A program made the translations under genes and the position numbers. The notes under the pieces are model-generated. The model made no database searches and was not told where the DNA came from. It was given only the letters and a program-made list of their open reading frames with translations. A stretch of DNA of 64,000 nt from Lachnospiraceae bacterium (lineage in GTDB: Bacteria > Bacillota > Clostridia > Lachnospirales > Lachnospiraceae). The DNA lies in contig JAFUZJ010000050.1 of NCBI GenBank assembly GCA_017476665.1, positions 85,540 to 149,539 of the forward strand, written 5' to 3'. Below are positions 41,867-50,548 of the stretch, piece by piece; the first letter of the stretch is position 1; every line of letters starts with the position of its first letter.

Positions 41867-44800
41867 ATGTTGGAACAGATTTTCTTAAAAGTAATAGATA
41901 TGAGCCTCTCTGCGAGTATCATCATTGGGATTGTAATACTGGCGCGCATTTTGTTAAAGCGCTTTCCAAAGTTCATTTCCTATATGCTCTGGAGTGTGGT
42001 CCTGTTCCGGCTGATTTGCCCTGTTATCCCGAAATCCGAGATCAGTCTCATTCCGGATTTAAGGCCTGTATTCTATGCGTATAGGTTGGAAAAAGGTGCC
42101 CTTCCGATAGACGGGGAATTTGGGGAAAACGCTGTTTCAAGCATCGGCGGTGCAGCGGAGGACAGGCAGACAGCCGGGGCTACAGCAGCCAGAGATACAG
42201 CCCCAGGACAGACAGCCCCAGGATCAATAATATCCGGCGGTGTACCCGGCGGAGAGACCGGCTCCGGTGAGAAAACGCTCGGGGAGATGGCATCCGAAGA
42301 GATACCATCCGAAGAGATACCATCCGAAGGGATACCGTCCGAAGAGGTATTATCAGGACAAATATCATCAGGACAAATACCATCCACACAGATGCAGCCC
42401 GAACAGTTTTCTCCGGGTGAAAAGATTAAAACCGCGGAAGTCTTATGGCAGGAGAGGTTTGTCTTATTTGGAAAGTATGTGTGGGTATCCGGAATCGGTA
42501 TCATGCTTTTGTACTGCGTGATTTCTACGATCAAGATTCGCAATAAAGTATCGGTATCAATTCCCTTCAAAGAAAATATTTATATGACAGACGAGGCTAT
42601 ATCGCCGTTTGTAATGGGGATATGCAACCCTAAGATCTATTTGCCGGTGGGCTTGGGGGAGAAAGAGCGGGAATACATTATCTTGCATGAAAAGTTCCAC
42701 ATCAGGCGTTTGGATCATATTGTAAAGCCGGTGGCTTTTACAGCGTTGTCCATCCACTGGTTCAATCCGCTGGTGTGGATCGCTTTTATTCTTTTCTCTA
42801 AAGATATGGAAATGAGCTGTGATGAAGCAGTCATAAAAAGAATGGGAGAAAATATCAGGGCGGATTATTCCGCGTCCCTGCTGGCTCTTTCTACGAGGCG
42901 TCCTATTCTTCGCGGGCTTCCGGTGGACTTTGGGGAGGGGGATACAAAGGACAGAATCAGGAATCTGGCGGCATTCCGAAAGACAAAAAAAGGGGTAGTG
43001 GCAGTCCTGGTCACAGGCGTTGTCCTGCTGATGGTATGTTTAATATCTACCCGCGAGGCCACAGTTTCTGAAGCGCAAGATATTGAGGCGGAAAACACTG
43101 TGACAAAGCAGACAGAGGTTTCCGCGGCAGCAGGTGATGCACCGGTTGCCGCCGCGTCGAGGGATACGAACATAGTCCTCATTTATACCCAGGAAGGCAT
43201 GGAACAGGCCAAACCGGCCACGCTGCACCAGGGAGATGGCTACTCCTTTTATAAGACAGACGGGGATTGGATGTCTTTGACCGTTTATTTTGAAGACGCT
43301 GTCAACAACTGGTACGCCAAAAAGAATGAGTCCGTAAGCTTTTGGATCGACAGCTATGCAGGCTTGAATCAAAGCCAGGTGGAACGGATGTTGACAAAGC
43401 TGGGCTATACCGAAGAAAACGGATACCTGTGGAAACTGGAAGAGGATACGATCTGCAAAATCAGATTCCATGAGACGGGAGAGGATACCTGGGTTCTGTG
43501 TGCCCGTTATCCGATAGAAGCGGAGGAAGGCTGGGGAGATTGTATCCGCAAAATGTTTGACACCTTTGAGGTGGAGGACGGATACCGTGCGGCGGAGCAC
43601 GCGCCTAAGGCGGTCATGCCCGAGGGGCAAAAGCCCTGGTTACATGAGGCAACCTATGTGGACACTGCCAACCGAAGCGGAGAGATACAGGGGGCAGAAC
43701 ACACAGGTTATACAGGCGCCTATATCTATGAGGACCTTTTGATCAGCAATACCACAGACAAGGGGTTTGACTTTACTGTGATCAGGAAGGATTATGAGAC
43801 AGGTGAAAGCGAAGTGATCATTCCTTTGAGTACAGCTCATTTCAACGAGGATGGGATCTCTGCTACCTGCGTGAGAGAGGAAGGAGATATCACTCTTGAC
43901 TTTTCGGACATTAACAATAACAATGTCCTGCCCGCTGTTATGTTCATTAAAATCTGGGGTGTGGAGTCGCTGGAGGGAACGCTTTTCTTCAACGGAGACG
44001 TATGGGAGGCATACAGGGAGCGAAAGGATCGGTTTACTCTTTCCCTGGATATCACGGAACAATATCATACCCATGTGGGCAATCCGAACAACTTTTATAT
44101 GATCGACGAAAACCATGTGCTATGGGGAAGCGGGAGTAATAACTTCGGGCAGCTGGGGCAGGGAACGCAGGACTATGACTTCCACAGCAAAAAGGTAAAA
44201 ATCGCGGAACATGTCATAGATGTGGACTACTCGCAGAAAGGCTTTATCATTTATCTGACAGAAGACCACAAGCTATACGGCGTGGGCAATGCGGGCTGCG
44301 GGGCTTTGCAGCAGTATGATGTTTTTGATTTCATCCAATATGCAAACGGCGAGCACTACTATATCAGTGAGCCTTGTCTGCTCATGGAAAATGTAACCTA
44401 CGCGCGCTGCGGCAGGGATGATGTGGCCTGCCTGACGGAAGACGGGGCGGTGTGGATCTGGGGCACTGTTTGGAATCAGGGAAGCTGGATGAATGCGAAC
44501 GCTTATTTTATACAGAAACCGAAAAAGGTTTTGGAAAACGCAGTTCTTGTCACAGGAGGCTGGTTCAATCATGCGGCATTATTGCAGGACGGAACGGTGT
44601 GGACCTGGGGATATAACGGCGCCGGGAATTGCGGCGTGGCAGACCTTGAGGTGGTCAGTGACCCCACCCTGGTCGCGGAAAATGTTGTCATGGTATGGAC
44701 AGACCGTGCACTGAAGAATTATCCGGAGCCCAGTGCAGAAGAAATCGCGGCCGCATGGACGGGGAAGGTGGATTATAATACGGCGTATGATGACATTGCA

Positions 44801-44968
44801 GGATTTGGCGGTATTTATCCGAAATTACTGGACAATACGGTAATCCAGAAGGCAGACGGCTCCTATTGGGTGTGCGGTGAAAATGTAGGACAAAAGGAAA
44901 AGGTCGTGTATGGTATGGAGGGGGACTATACGATCGTATGCACCCATGAGTTTCAGTTGTGTCAATAA
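41867..44968 (+). CDS. M56 metallopeptidase fused to RCC1-like repeats, module 2
   Basis: 1033 residues. N-terminal helices (about 12-30, 35-55) are followed by a low-complexity insert (about 95-190) of EIPSE/GQISS repeats, then a further helix and the zinc protease domain with HEKFH (274-278), HWFNPLVWIAF and EMSCDEAV. A last helix (about 370-388) leads to a 640-residue extracellular region: a beta-rich part (about 420-740), then from about 745 RCC1/propeller-like repeats (VLWGSGSNNFGQLGQG, KLYGVGNAGCGAL, AVWIWGTVW, TVWTWGYNGAGNCG). Such propellers usually bind proteins or ligands, so this looks like a receptor protease for a non-antibiotic signal. Confidence 0.88.
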   Translation: MLEQIFLKVIDMSLSASIIIGIVILARILLKRFPKFISYMLWSVVLFRLICPVIPKSEISLIPDLRPVFYAYRLEKGALPIDGEFGENAVSSIGGAAEDRQTAGATAARDTAPGQTAPGSIISGGVPGGETGSGEKTLGEMASEEIPSEEIPSEGIPSEEVLSGQISSGQIPSTQMQPEQFSPGEKIKTAEVLWQERFVLFGKYVWVSGIGIMLLYCVISTIKIRNKVSVSIPFKENIYMTDEAISPFVMGICNPKIYLPVGLGEKEREYIILHEKFHIRRLDHIVKPVAFTALSIHWFNPLVWIAFILFSKDMEMSCDEAVIKRMGENIRADYSASLLALSTRRPILRGLPVDFGEGDTKDRIRNLAAFRKTKKGVVAVLVTGVVLLMVCLISTREATVSEAQDIEAENTVTKQTEVSAAAGDAPVAAASRDTNIVLIYTQEGMEQAKPATLHQGDGYSFYKTDGDWMSLTVYFEDAVNNWYAKKNESVSFWIDSYAGLNQSQVERMLTKLGYTEENGYLWKLEEDTICKIRFHETGEDTWVLCARYPIEAEEGWGDCIRKMFDTFEVEDGYRAAEHAPKAVMPEGQKPWLHEATYVDTANRSGEIQGAEHTGYTGAYIYEDLLISNTTDKGFDFTVIRKDYETGESEVIIPLSTAHFNEDGISATCVREEGDITLDFSDINNNNVLPAVMFIKIWGVESLEGTLFFNGDVWEAYRERKDRFTLSLDITEQYHTHVGNPNNFYMIDENHVLWGSGSNNFGQLGQGTQDYDFHSKKVKIAEHVIDVDYSQKGFIIYLTEDHKLYGVGNAGCGALQQYDVFDFIQYANGEHYYISEPCLLMENVTYARCGRDDVACLTEDGAVWIWGTVWNQGSWMNANAYFIQKPKKVLENAVLVTGGWFNHAALLQDGTVWTWGYNGAGNCGVADLEVVSDPTLVAENVVMVWTDRALKNYPEPSAEEIAAAWTGKVDYNTAYDDIAGFGGIYPKLLDNTVIQKADGSYWVCGENVGQKEKVVYGMEGDYTIVCTHEFQLCQ
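42285..42393 (+). repeat. 15-bp tandem repeats in the M56 insert
   Basis: Units of the type CCATCCGAAGAGATA run in tandem, changing to CATCAGGACAAATAC towards the end. The reading frame is kept, encoding IPSEE and SGQIS pentapeptides between the N-terminal helices and the protease domain. Confidence 0.75.
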
Positions 44969-44977
44969 CAGGCTATA

Positions 44978-45014
44978 GGGTATCAAACTTGCCGCGGAGC
45001 TTCAGCTGCGGCAT
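44978..45014. repeat. Small palindromic repeat, copy 1
   Basis: GGGTATCAAACTTGCCGCG (44978-44996) matches the reverse complement of 52032-52050 exactly. It continues into a GCCGC..AGC/GCT..GCGGC hairpin (44991-45012). It lies between the RCC1 fusion and the next lipoprotein gene and could act as a weak terminator or a mobile extragenic palindrome. Confidence 0.6.
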
Positions 45015-45035
45015 GGAAATCAAGAGGGTAAATGC

Positions 45036-45710
45036 ATGAAAAAAGAATTTGGCACTAAAATCAAAGTTGTTATGGAACGGAAAAAGGCAGTGGCTATGCT
45101 GGGGGTTTTGTTTATGATGTTATTTGCCGCCTGTGCAGGTGATACAGGAAACGGGGCAGAAAATGAAACAGAAAATAAAGCAGATATCATAACAACCGCA
45201 GAATCCGGAGCAGAAGATGCGAACCAGCAGGATACAGGGAAACAGGATGCCCAACAACAGGTCACATACTGGCTCAACCGCCACGGAGAGATATATGACG
45301 GTGACTATGCTCCCGCCGGCTTGGACAAGACATTTGCGACGATGCTGTGGATTTCCACCCATGAGGGAGAAATCCTGGGAGAAAATGTTTTGGGCAGTGA
45401 CTACCCCTGTATAGCTGAGAGTGAGAAAATACTGCAGGCAGCGGCAGAGGGAGAGAAAGTGTGGGACATGCCGGGAGAGGTATCCTTGGTCTGGGTGCGG
45501 ATAGAACAGGAACCGCTTGTTCTGCCGGAGGGATCCCTCGGGCAGACTGCCCATAAAGATTACATTATTTATCGCGATGGTGAAGATGCTTATGTGGGTT
45601 ATCAGTCTGTGGAGGACGGGAGCAAATGGACAGTCAGCCGGATCGCAGGTTATGGGGAATGGCTGGAGAGGGAGTTGGATATTTTTATCCGCATGACTAC
45701 AGGGCTTTGA
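45036..45710 (+). CDS. Lipoprotein, unknown function, 224 aa
   Basis: The start at 45036 follows CAAGAGGG; ATG 45072 is an alternative. The hydrophobic segment (about 20-32) ends in the lipobox FAAC, so the mature protein is tethered outside. A Glu/Asn/Asp-rich spacer of about 45 residues is followed by a compact domain (75-224) with WLNRHGEIYDGDY, LGQTAHKDYIIYRDG and VGYQSVEDGSKW. No known catalytic motif. Its position after module 2 suggests it may be part of that transcript and interact with the sensor, which is inference. Confidence 0.65.
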   Translation: MKKEFGTKIKVVMERKKAVAMLGVLFMMLFAACAGDTGNGAENETENKADIITTAESGAEDANQQDTGKQDAQQQVTYWLNRHGEIYDGDYAPAGLDKTFATMLWISTHEGEILGENVLGSDYPCIAESEKILQAAAEGEKVWDMPGEVSLVWVRIEQEPLVLPEGSLGQTAHKDYIIYRDGEDAYVGYQSVEDGSKWTVSRIAGYGEWLERELDIFIRMTTGL

Positions 45711-45738
45711 GCGTGTCTGTAAAAATTGTTGTATTTTT

Positions 45739-45767
45739 TTGCCCCTGTTTCAAAGAATTCCTACTAT
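45739..45767 (+). promoter_or_regulatory. Possible promoter of ECF module 2
   Basis: TTGCCC (45739-45744), 17 bp, TACTAT (45762-45767). The region also contains a T-rich tract and TACTATATAGG; an ECF-dependent promoter there cannot be excluded. Confidence 0.35.
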
Positions 45768-45821
45768 ATAGGTATAAGGCCTTAAACATTTGTCACTATT
45801 TTACATGAGAGGAAAAACAGT

Positions 45822-46376
45822 ATGCAGGATTCGGAGATTGTGGCATTATACCTGGCGCGCTCGGAAGATGCGATCCGGGAAACGGATCATAAGTACGGGA
45901 GTTATCTGGGAAAAATTATATTCAACATTCTGCGGGATCGCGAGGATGCGGAGGAGTTGGTAAACGACACCTACATGGGTGCATGGCGTGCGATTCCGCC
46001 GACCATACCGGACAGTCTGAAGCATTTTCTGTCCCGGATTGCTCGTAATCTTTCCTTTGACCGTTTGGACTATAAAAACGCGGGAAAAAGGCAGGCGATT
46101 TTGGTGGAGCTGGATGAGGCTGTGCCAGATGGGGATTATGGCGCTGACCCGGCGCGTGTATGGGAGGCGCGGGAGATCGGAGAATTGCTGAATCAGTTCT
46201 TAGCAGGATTGAATCGGCGGACGTGCGCCGTTTTTGTGGCGCGGTATTATTACGCCTATCCCATTGCGGAGATTGCGGAGAAATATGCGCTGTCGGAGAG
46301 TCAAGTGAAGTATACGCTTTCCAAGACAAGGACAAAACTTCGCAGCTATCTGGCGGCAAAGGGGGTGGCGGTATGA
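45822..46376 (+). CDS. ECF sigma factor, module 2
   Basis: 184 residues with region 2 (about 10-85: YLARSEDAIRETDHKYGSYLGKIIFNIL, REDAEELVNDTYMGAWRAIPP, then a RNLSFDRLDYKNAGKRQ linker) and region 4 (about 125-180: RRTCAVFVARYYYAYPIAEIAEKYALSESQVKYTLSKTRTKL). The long inter-domain linker and HAYYY-type region 4 mark an ECF subgroup common in Lachnospiraceae. Ribosome binding site GAGAGGA. It overlaps its membrane partner by the 4 bp ATGA. Confidence 0.93.
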   Translation: MQDSEIVALYLARSEDAIRETDHKYGSYLGKIIFNILRDREDAEELVNDTYMGAWRAIPPTIPDSLKHFLSRIARNLSFDRLDYKNAGKRQAILVELDEAVPDGDYGADPARVWEAREIGELLNQFLAGLNRRTCAVFVARYYYAYPIAEIAEKYALSESQVKYTLSKTRTKLRSYLAAKGVAV

Positions 46377-48073
46377 GCGGTGAAAACAGAGACAGCAGAA
46401 AACTGGCGGATGCGTTTGGATTTGTGGATGATAAATATCTGGATCTGGTGGAAAGCGAACAGCGAAGTAAGAGACCGATATGGTTCTATGGCGGTATTGC
46501 GGCGGCATTTTTAATCTGTATGCTGACCGTCTTTTCGGTGGGTGTGATCGCGGCGGACTGGTTCGGACTGCGCAGTCTGCTCTTACCGCAAAACACACAG
46601 GAGCCGGGGCAGGAAAATGACGAGAGTTCTTCTGACGATGACTGGCAAGGGCGAACAGATTCGGATGAACAAACGGGCAGTGGGCAGGCAACCGGATCAT
46701 CTCATACATATGACGAGATCAGTCTCTCCGGTTACTGGGAGAGTCCGGAGACACAGGCGCTCTATGAGTGGGAAAACTTTGTCAGGTCTTATGATCCGGA
46801 CGGGCAGATTGTAATGGAGAATGACAAAAATCCCATCGGGTTTGAGGACAGATATTTGGCATACACCGTCTATACGCAGGAAATGGCGGATAAGTTGGAG
46901 GAGATTGCGCAGAAGTATGGCTTAAAACTACACACAGAAATGAACATTGTATGGGGGGAGGAATTTGCTTACAGGTTGGGCGGTAAATTCTGGTTGGACG
47001 GCAACAAGGCGTATTCTGCCTACATCTATGAAGACGGCTCCTTTGGGTGTGATGGGGATTATGTGGGACTAAATGAAGCGGGTACGGACATAGGATATCA
47101 GCTTCGCAGAGCAGTGAAGGGAACACTGGACGCTGTGACACTGAATGTAAACCATATAGAGGACTATGAGGAGTGGCAGTATCAGACCGCCGGCGGCGAG
47201 AGGGTCATGCTGGCGCTGGGACCGTATAAAGGATTGATCTATGGAGATTTTGACAGTTGTTTTATCACGGTGAATGTGCTGGAAGGGACAAAGACCGTTT
47301 GCAACTGCAGGGAATTGGAGCAGATTGCGGACAGCTTTGATTTTAAAGTTCTGAACCATGTGCAGACACCGGATATGCGGGGAGATTGTGTGCCCGGAAG
47401 GGAATGGCTGGGTGAGGACAGCGAGACAACCGTTCCTTCCCTGCGGGACAAATACTATGAAACTCTCTTTAACCTGCGCTATCTGCAGCGTTGGCCGGAT
47501 GGGTCAGACTGTGGGTTTGAAGGGGGTGGCAGTAGTATGGCGGACAATACCTTTGCGATTCTGGATGTGGATGGAGATGGAGCAGAGGAGCTGGTGATCA
47601 AATATTTTACCAGCGCTATGGCGTGGAAGTGTGCCAAAGTCTATGGATTTGACGAAAGTACAGGGGATTTTTATGAGGAATTATGGGAGTTTCCCTTTGA
47701 CATTACATTCTATGATAACGGCATTGTAACGGCCGGACTTTCCCACAACCACGGACCGGTCTGTGACAGCCTGTGGCCATACACTGTCTGGCAGTACAAC
47801 GAAGCGTTTGACAGTTATGAATTGGTATGTACTGTCTACGGCTTTGATCAAAAGCTGGCGGAGGAGCTTGGAATCGATACCTATCCGAAAGAAGTGGACA
47901 CCGACAATTATGGCACGGTTTACTATATCATGCAGGAAGGCATTCAGGATCAGGCGATCAATCGGGAGGACTATCAAAAATGGTATCAGGAAACCATCGG
48001 GAAGGCAGGGAAAATCGAGGTACCCTATCAGAAAATGACAGATGAAAATATTGAGGCAGTGAAGAATAAATGA
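46373..48073 (+). CDS. Membrane-anchored partner of ECF module 2, probable anti-sigma protein
   Basis: 566 residues; start 46373 gives an ATGA overlap with the sigma gene and the usual N-terminus MSGENRDSRKLADAFGFVDDKYLDL. A cytoplasmic segment of about 40 residues precedes one transmembrane helix (about 42-63). The extracellular part has an acidic Ser/Asp/Gln linker, a domain near 120-330 and a C-terminal domain with FAILDVDGDGAEELVIKYF, a calcium-loop-like motif shared with the lipoproteins at 39464 and 48070. Its next gene overlaps by ATGA too, making a three-gene operon sigma, anti-sigma, lipoprotein. Confidence 0.75.
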   Translation: MSGENRDSRKLADAFGFVDDKYLDLVESEQRSKRPIWFYGGIAAAFLICMLTVFSVGVIAADWFGLRSLLLPQNTQEPGQENDESSSDDDWQGRTDSDEQTGSGQATGSSHTYDEISLSGYWESPETQALYEWENFVRSYDPDGQIVMENDKNPIGFEDRYLAYTVYTQEMADKLEEIAQKYGLKLHTEMNIVWGEEFAYRLGGKFWLDGNKAYSAYIYEDGSFGCDGDYVGLNEAGTDIGYQLRRAVKGTLDAVTLNVNHIEDYEEWQYQTAGGERVMLALGPYKGLIYGDFDSCFITVNVLEGTKTVCNCRELEQIADSFDFKVLNHVQTPDMRGDCVPGREWLGEDSETTVPSLRDKYYETLFNLRYLQRWPDGSDCGFEGGGSSMADNTFAILDVDGDGAEELVIKYFTSAMAWKCAKVYGFDESTGDFYEELWEFPFDITFYDNGIVTAGLSHNHGPVCDSLWPYTVWQYNEAFDSYELVCTVYGFDQKLAEELGIDTYPKEVDTDNYGTVYYIMQEGIQDQAINREDYQKWYQETIGKAGKIEVPYQKMTDENIEAVKNK

Positions 48074-48831
48074 GAGCGAAAAAATTTATTTATATAGCAG
48101 CAGTCGGTCTTCTGGTGTTGGCAGGATGCGCGAAGAAAGAAATAACAATTGATCATGCTGACAGCGTACAAACCGGACAGACAGACTCACAGACTGCATG
48201 GATAGGCATACAGGATGTAGAAATATATTACATGGAACCTGCTATGACGATCGATCAGGACGAGAGTACAGGGGAAGATTATTTTGATTTTGATTGGGAC
48301 ATGAAAATGGTCGGGGAGCAGATCGGACAATTTGCAGGTGATTATGACAACGATGGAAAAAATGAAATCTGCCTGCTTATGAAAGGAGCCAGCGGAACAG
48401 GCGTCTCTGTGGAGAGGCTATTCATGATTGAACAGGATACAGACGGAGAAAACATGAAAGCGCTAGAATTTGGAGGGAACAACCTGTGGGACAATATCAA
48501 ACAGAAACTGACGGCTCAATGGGATGCAAATGCGCAGCAATTGATTGTTCAGGCGGCGGGCAGTGACAAAAAAGTAACCTATTCTCTGGCGGGAGAAGAC
48601 GTTACGGCACTCGGTATAGATTGTTTGAACCAAATCCATTTTGAGGTGCAGGATAATAAAATATGGATGGACATAGATATTGGTCTTTGGACAGGAGAGG
48701 GCGGTCCCACCAGATTTTTGCCGGACGAGGAAGGTAATATGCGTTTTGAAGTTCTTTATACAGGAAGTGGTTTTAGGCTGGCAGATATTGCTGTAACAGA
48801 CAGCACAGAGGAGGCTTCAACTTTACGATAA
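48070..48831 (+). CDS. Lipoprotein of ECF module 2, DxDxDG motif
   Basis: 253 residues. Signal peptide with lipobox VLAGC (Cys about 19), hence outside the membrane. After a spacer the sequence FAGDYDNDGKNEICLLMKG shows the same calcium-loop-like motif as its neighbours. The start overlaps the preceding gene by ATGA, so expression is coupled to the sigma and anti-sigma pair. No catalytic residues identified. A ligand-binding or wall-associated helper of the sensor is a reasonable but unproven idea. Confidence 0.7.
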   Translation: MRAKKFIYIAAVGLLVLAGCAKKEITIDHADSVQTGQTDSQTAWIGIQDVEIYYMEPAMTIDQDESTGEDYFDFDWDMKMVGEQIGQFAGDYDNDGKNEICLLMKGASGTGVSVERLFMIEQDTDGENMKALEFGGNNLWDNIKQKLTAQWDANAQQLIVQAAGSDKKVTYSLAGEDVTALGIDCLNQIHFEVQDNKIWMDIDIGLWTGEGGPTRFLPDEEGNMRFEVLYTGSGFRLADIAVTDSTEEASTLR

Positions 48832-48867
48832 GCACCTAAGATGGAGATAGTAAATATAATAATAGCA

Positions 48868-48896
48868 TTGACTTGAATGTGGTTTTATTATATAAT
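48868..48896 (+). promoter_or_regulatory. Promoter before the PBECR3-like gene
   Basis: TTGACT (48868-48873), 17 bp, TATAAT (48891-48896); start codon 56 bp downstream. Confidence 0.75.
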
Positions 48897-48951
48897 AATA
48901 GAACAAAGGGATGATTATATTTAAAATGGAGCGTGTTTATTGTAATTTCAT

Positions 48952-49344
48952 ATGCAGGAAAAGGAATTAATAAAAGTTGGGAAATATAAATCGGAATTTA
49001 ATAAAATTCTTGGAATTAATCTTGAGAATCTAGATATTTATAGATCCAAAGGTCTAGCTGTGCATATGAAAAAAAGGCAACATTTTAATTGCTTAAAATA
49101 TATTGAGTGTATAGAGGAGATTATCGGAGAACCTGACTATATAGGTATCAATCCAAACGAGGAAGGTACAAGTATAGAACTTATAAAAAGATATGAAGAC
49201 AATGTATTGATAGGAATAAAACTTGACACAGAACAGGATTATTTTTATGTATCTACCATGCATGATGTGCAGGAAGCCAAAATTTTAAGAAGATTACATA
49301 GTGGAAGATTAAAAGAATTTGTTATTGACAGACAAGAGGTTTAG
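48952..49344 (+). CDS. PBECR3-like small nuclease-type protein
   Basis: 130 residues, AT-rich relative to the surrounding genes and with its own promoter. The central YIECIEEIIGEPDYIGINPN and the C-terminal IGIKLDTEQDYFYVSTMHDV with LRRLHSGRLK resemble the PBECR3 fold (phage barnase, EndoU, colicin E5/D and RelE-like nuclease 3) often found in polyvalent phage and toxin proteins. As a stand-alone gene it might be a toxin or a domestication product; no obvious antitoxin is adjacent. No ribosome binding site is evident before the chosen ATG, so the start is uncertain. Family call is from recognition of sequence style only. Confidence 0.55.
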   Translation: MQEKELIKVGKYKSEFNKILGINLENLDIYRSKGLAVHMKKRQHFNCLKYIECIEEIIGEPDYIGINPNEEGTSIELIKRYEDNVLIGIKLDTEQDYFYVSTMHDVQEAKILRRLHSGRLKEFVIDRQEV

Positions 49345-49375
49345 TAGTATATTTTGGATTAATATCGAATAAATT

Positions 49376-49485
49376 AATAATAAGCACATTTATTTTGAGG
49401 TCGGAAATGGTTCCCGACGCACTCTTTATAGAGTACCTGAGATGATGGATACACCGCCCATCCGGAATAAATGTGCTTTATTATT
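49376..49485 (+). other. Structured 110-nt inverted-repeat segment
   Basis: Outer arms 49376-49394 and 49466-49485 (about 19 bp, one bulge, AATAATAA.GCACATTTATT type) enclose three short hairpins: GTCGG/CCGAC near 49400-49418, ACTCT/AGAGT near 49420-49433, and GATGG/CCATC near 49444-49462. This could be a four-way-junction RNA or a small MITE. The same strand also holds an open frame without ATG (49373-49555) that may be a gene remnant. Confidence 0.4.
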
Positions 49486-49541
49486 TGGTGCTGATTTAGA
49501 AGGCACACGGCTTGTATTAGGTGTAGATGGAGGAATTGCAA

Positions 49542-49841
49542 ATGATCAAGAATAAAAATATCAGTATAGGAATCTTCCAGGCAGTAGAGGTGTTGCAAAG
49601 GCTGAGCCTGAGCAGATCAGCGCGTTGGCATTTTGAGCAGAGTCTAAAGGCAAAGCGAGACCGATGGGCAGAGGATGAGTATGTCAGAGAGCAAGGTAGA
49701 GAACAAGGTGTCTTGTTGAGAGACCGGCAGCTTATAAAGGCGTGGCTGCAAAAAGGGTATACCATAGAGCAAATTGCGGAATTGCTGGATGAGGATGCAG
49801 ACACCGTGCGGCAAACGTGTGAACAGCTGAAAGAGAAGTAG
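49542..49841 (+). pseudogene. C-terminal remnant of an Rpn/PD-(D/E)XK transposase-like protein
   Basis: 99 residues starting behind GGAGGAATTGCAA. The pattern SLKAKRDRWAEDEYVREQGREQG followed by a helix-turn-helix-like end YTIEQIAELLDEDADTVRQ is the typical C-terminal tail of Rpn-type recombination-promoting nucleases or PD-(D/E)XK transposases. The nuclease domain itself is missing, so this is probably a relic, although translation signals still look intact. A strong terminator follows. Confidence 0.55.
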
Positions 49842-49865
49842 GATAAAAGTAGAATAAAAGTTGAG

Positions 49866-49920
49866 AAACCTCCCAATATCAGGAGTAAGCAATTACTGAT
49901 ATCCGGGGGTTTTTCTTTTT
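49866..49920 (+). terminator. Intrinsic terminator
   Basis: Arms 49866-49882 and 49896-49912 (AAACCTCCCAATATCAG and its near complement) with a 13-nt loop, followed by TTTTTC and TTTTT. Confidence 0.85.
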
Positions 49921-50041
49921 GAAAAAATAATTATTATTTTGATGTAACGAATCAGTTATAATATGGACACATCTTAGGAAAAGGAAACTGGAACAGGTAC
50001 GAAGCATGTTAAGCAGTATATCGTAAAAGCGCAGAGGGGAG

Positions 50042-50548
50042 GTGGAGAAGACGAATCTGGAGAAAATGTGTGCAGAATATTATGAGGTAGTGTTTCGCTA
50101 TCTGTTGACGCTGACCAGAGATTATGACATGGCGGAGGAACTGACGCAGGAGACCTTTTATCGGGCAATCCAGAGGGCAGATACTTTTCGCGGGGATGCG
50201 AGGATGACCACATGGCTGTGCCAGATCGCGAAATTCACGTTTTATCAGACGATTGACAAGGCGCATAGGCATCCTACTACATCCATAGAGGAGTATCCTG
50301 TGGAAATCGAGGATTCCCAAATGCCACAGCCGGAGGCGGCGCTGATACAGGGAGAGCAGAAAGTCGCACTTTACAAAGCAATCCAAAGTCTGTCTTCGCC
50401 TACCCGGGATGTGGTAATGTTGAGGATCACAGGTGAACTTTCTTTCAAAGAGATCGGGGAGATTTTGGGTAAATCCGAGAACTGGGCACGGGTGACTTTT
50501 TACAGGGGAAAGCAAATGGTGATGAAGGAGGTGCCGCAGAATGACTGA
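50042..50548 (+). CDS. ECF sigma factor, module 3
   Basis: 168 residues: region 2 (about 8-75, YYEVVFRYLLTLTRDYDMAEELTQETFYRAI, then TTWLCQIAKFTFYQT) and region 4 (about 115-160, LSSPTRDVVMLRITGELSFKEIGEILGKSENWARVTFYRGK). This is the SigW/SigM-like clostridial type. Start uncertain: GTG 50042 has a Shine-Dalgarno sequence touching it, ATG 50066 has GGAG 3 nt before it. It overlaps the next gene by 8 bp. The region upstream has TGTAAC (49943) and TATAAT (49957) but no clean promoter. Confidence 0.92.
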   Translation: MEKTNLEKMCAEYYEVVFRYLLTLTRDYDMAEELTQETFYRAIQRADTFRGDARMTTWLCQIAKFTFYQTIDKAHRHPTTSIEEYPVEIEDSQMPQPEAALIQGEQKVALYKAIQSLSSPTRDVVMLRITGELSFKEIGEILGKSENWARVTFYRGKQMVMKEVPQND

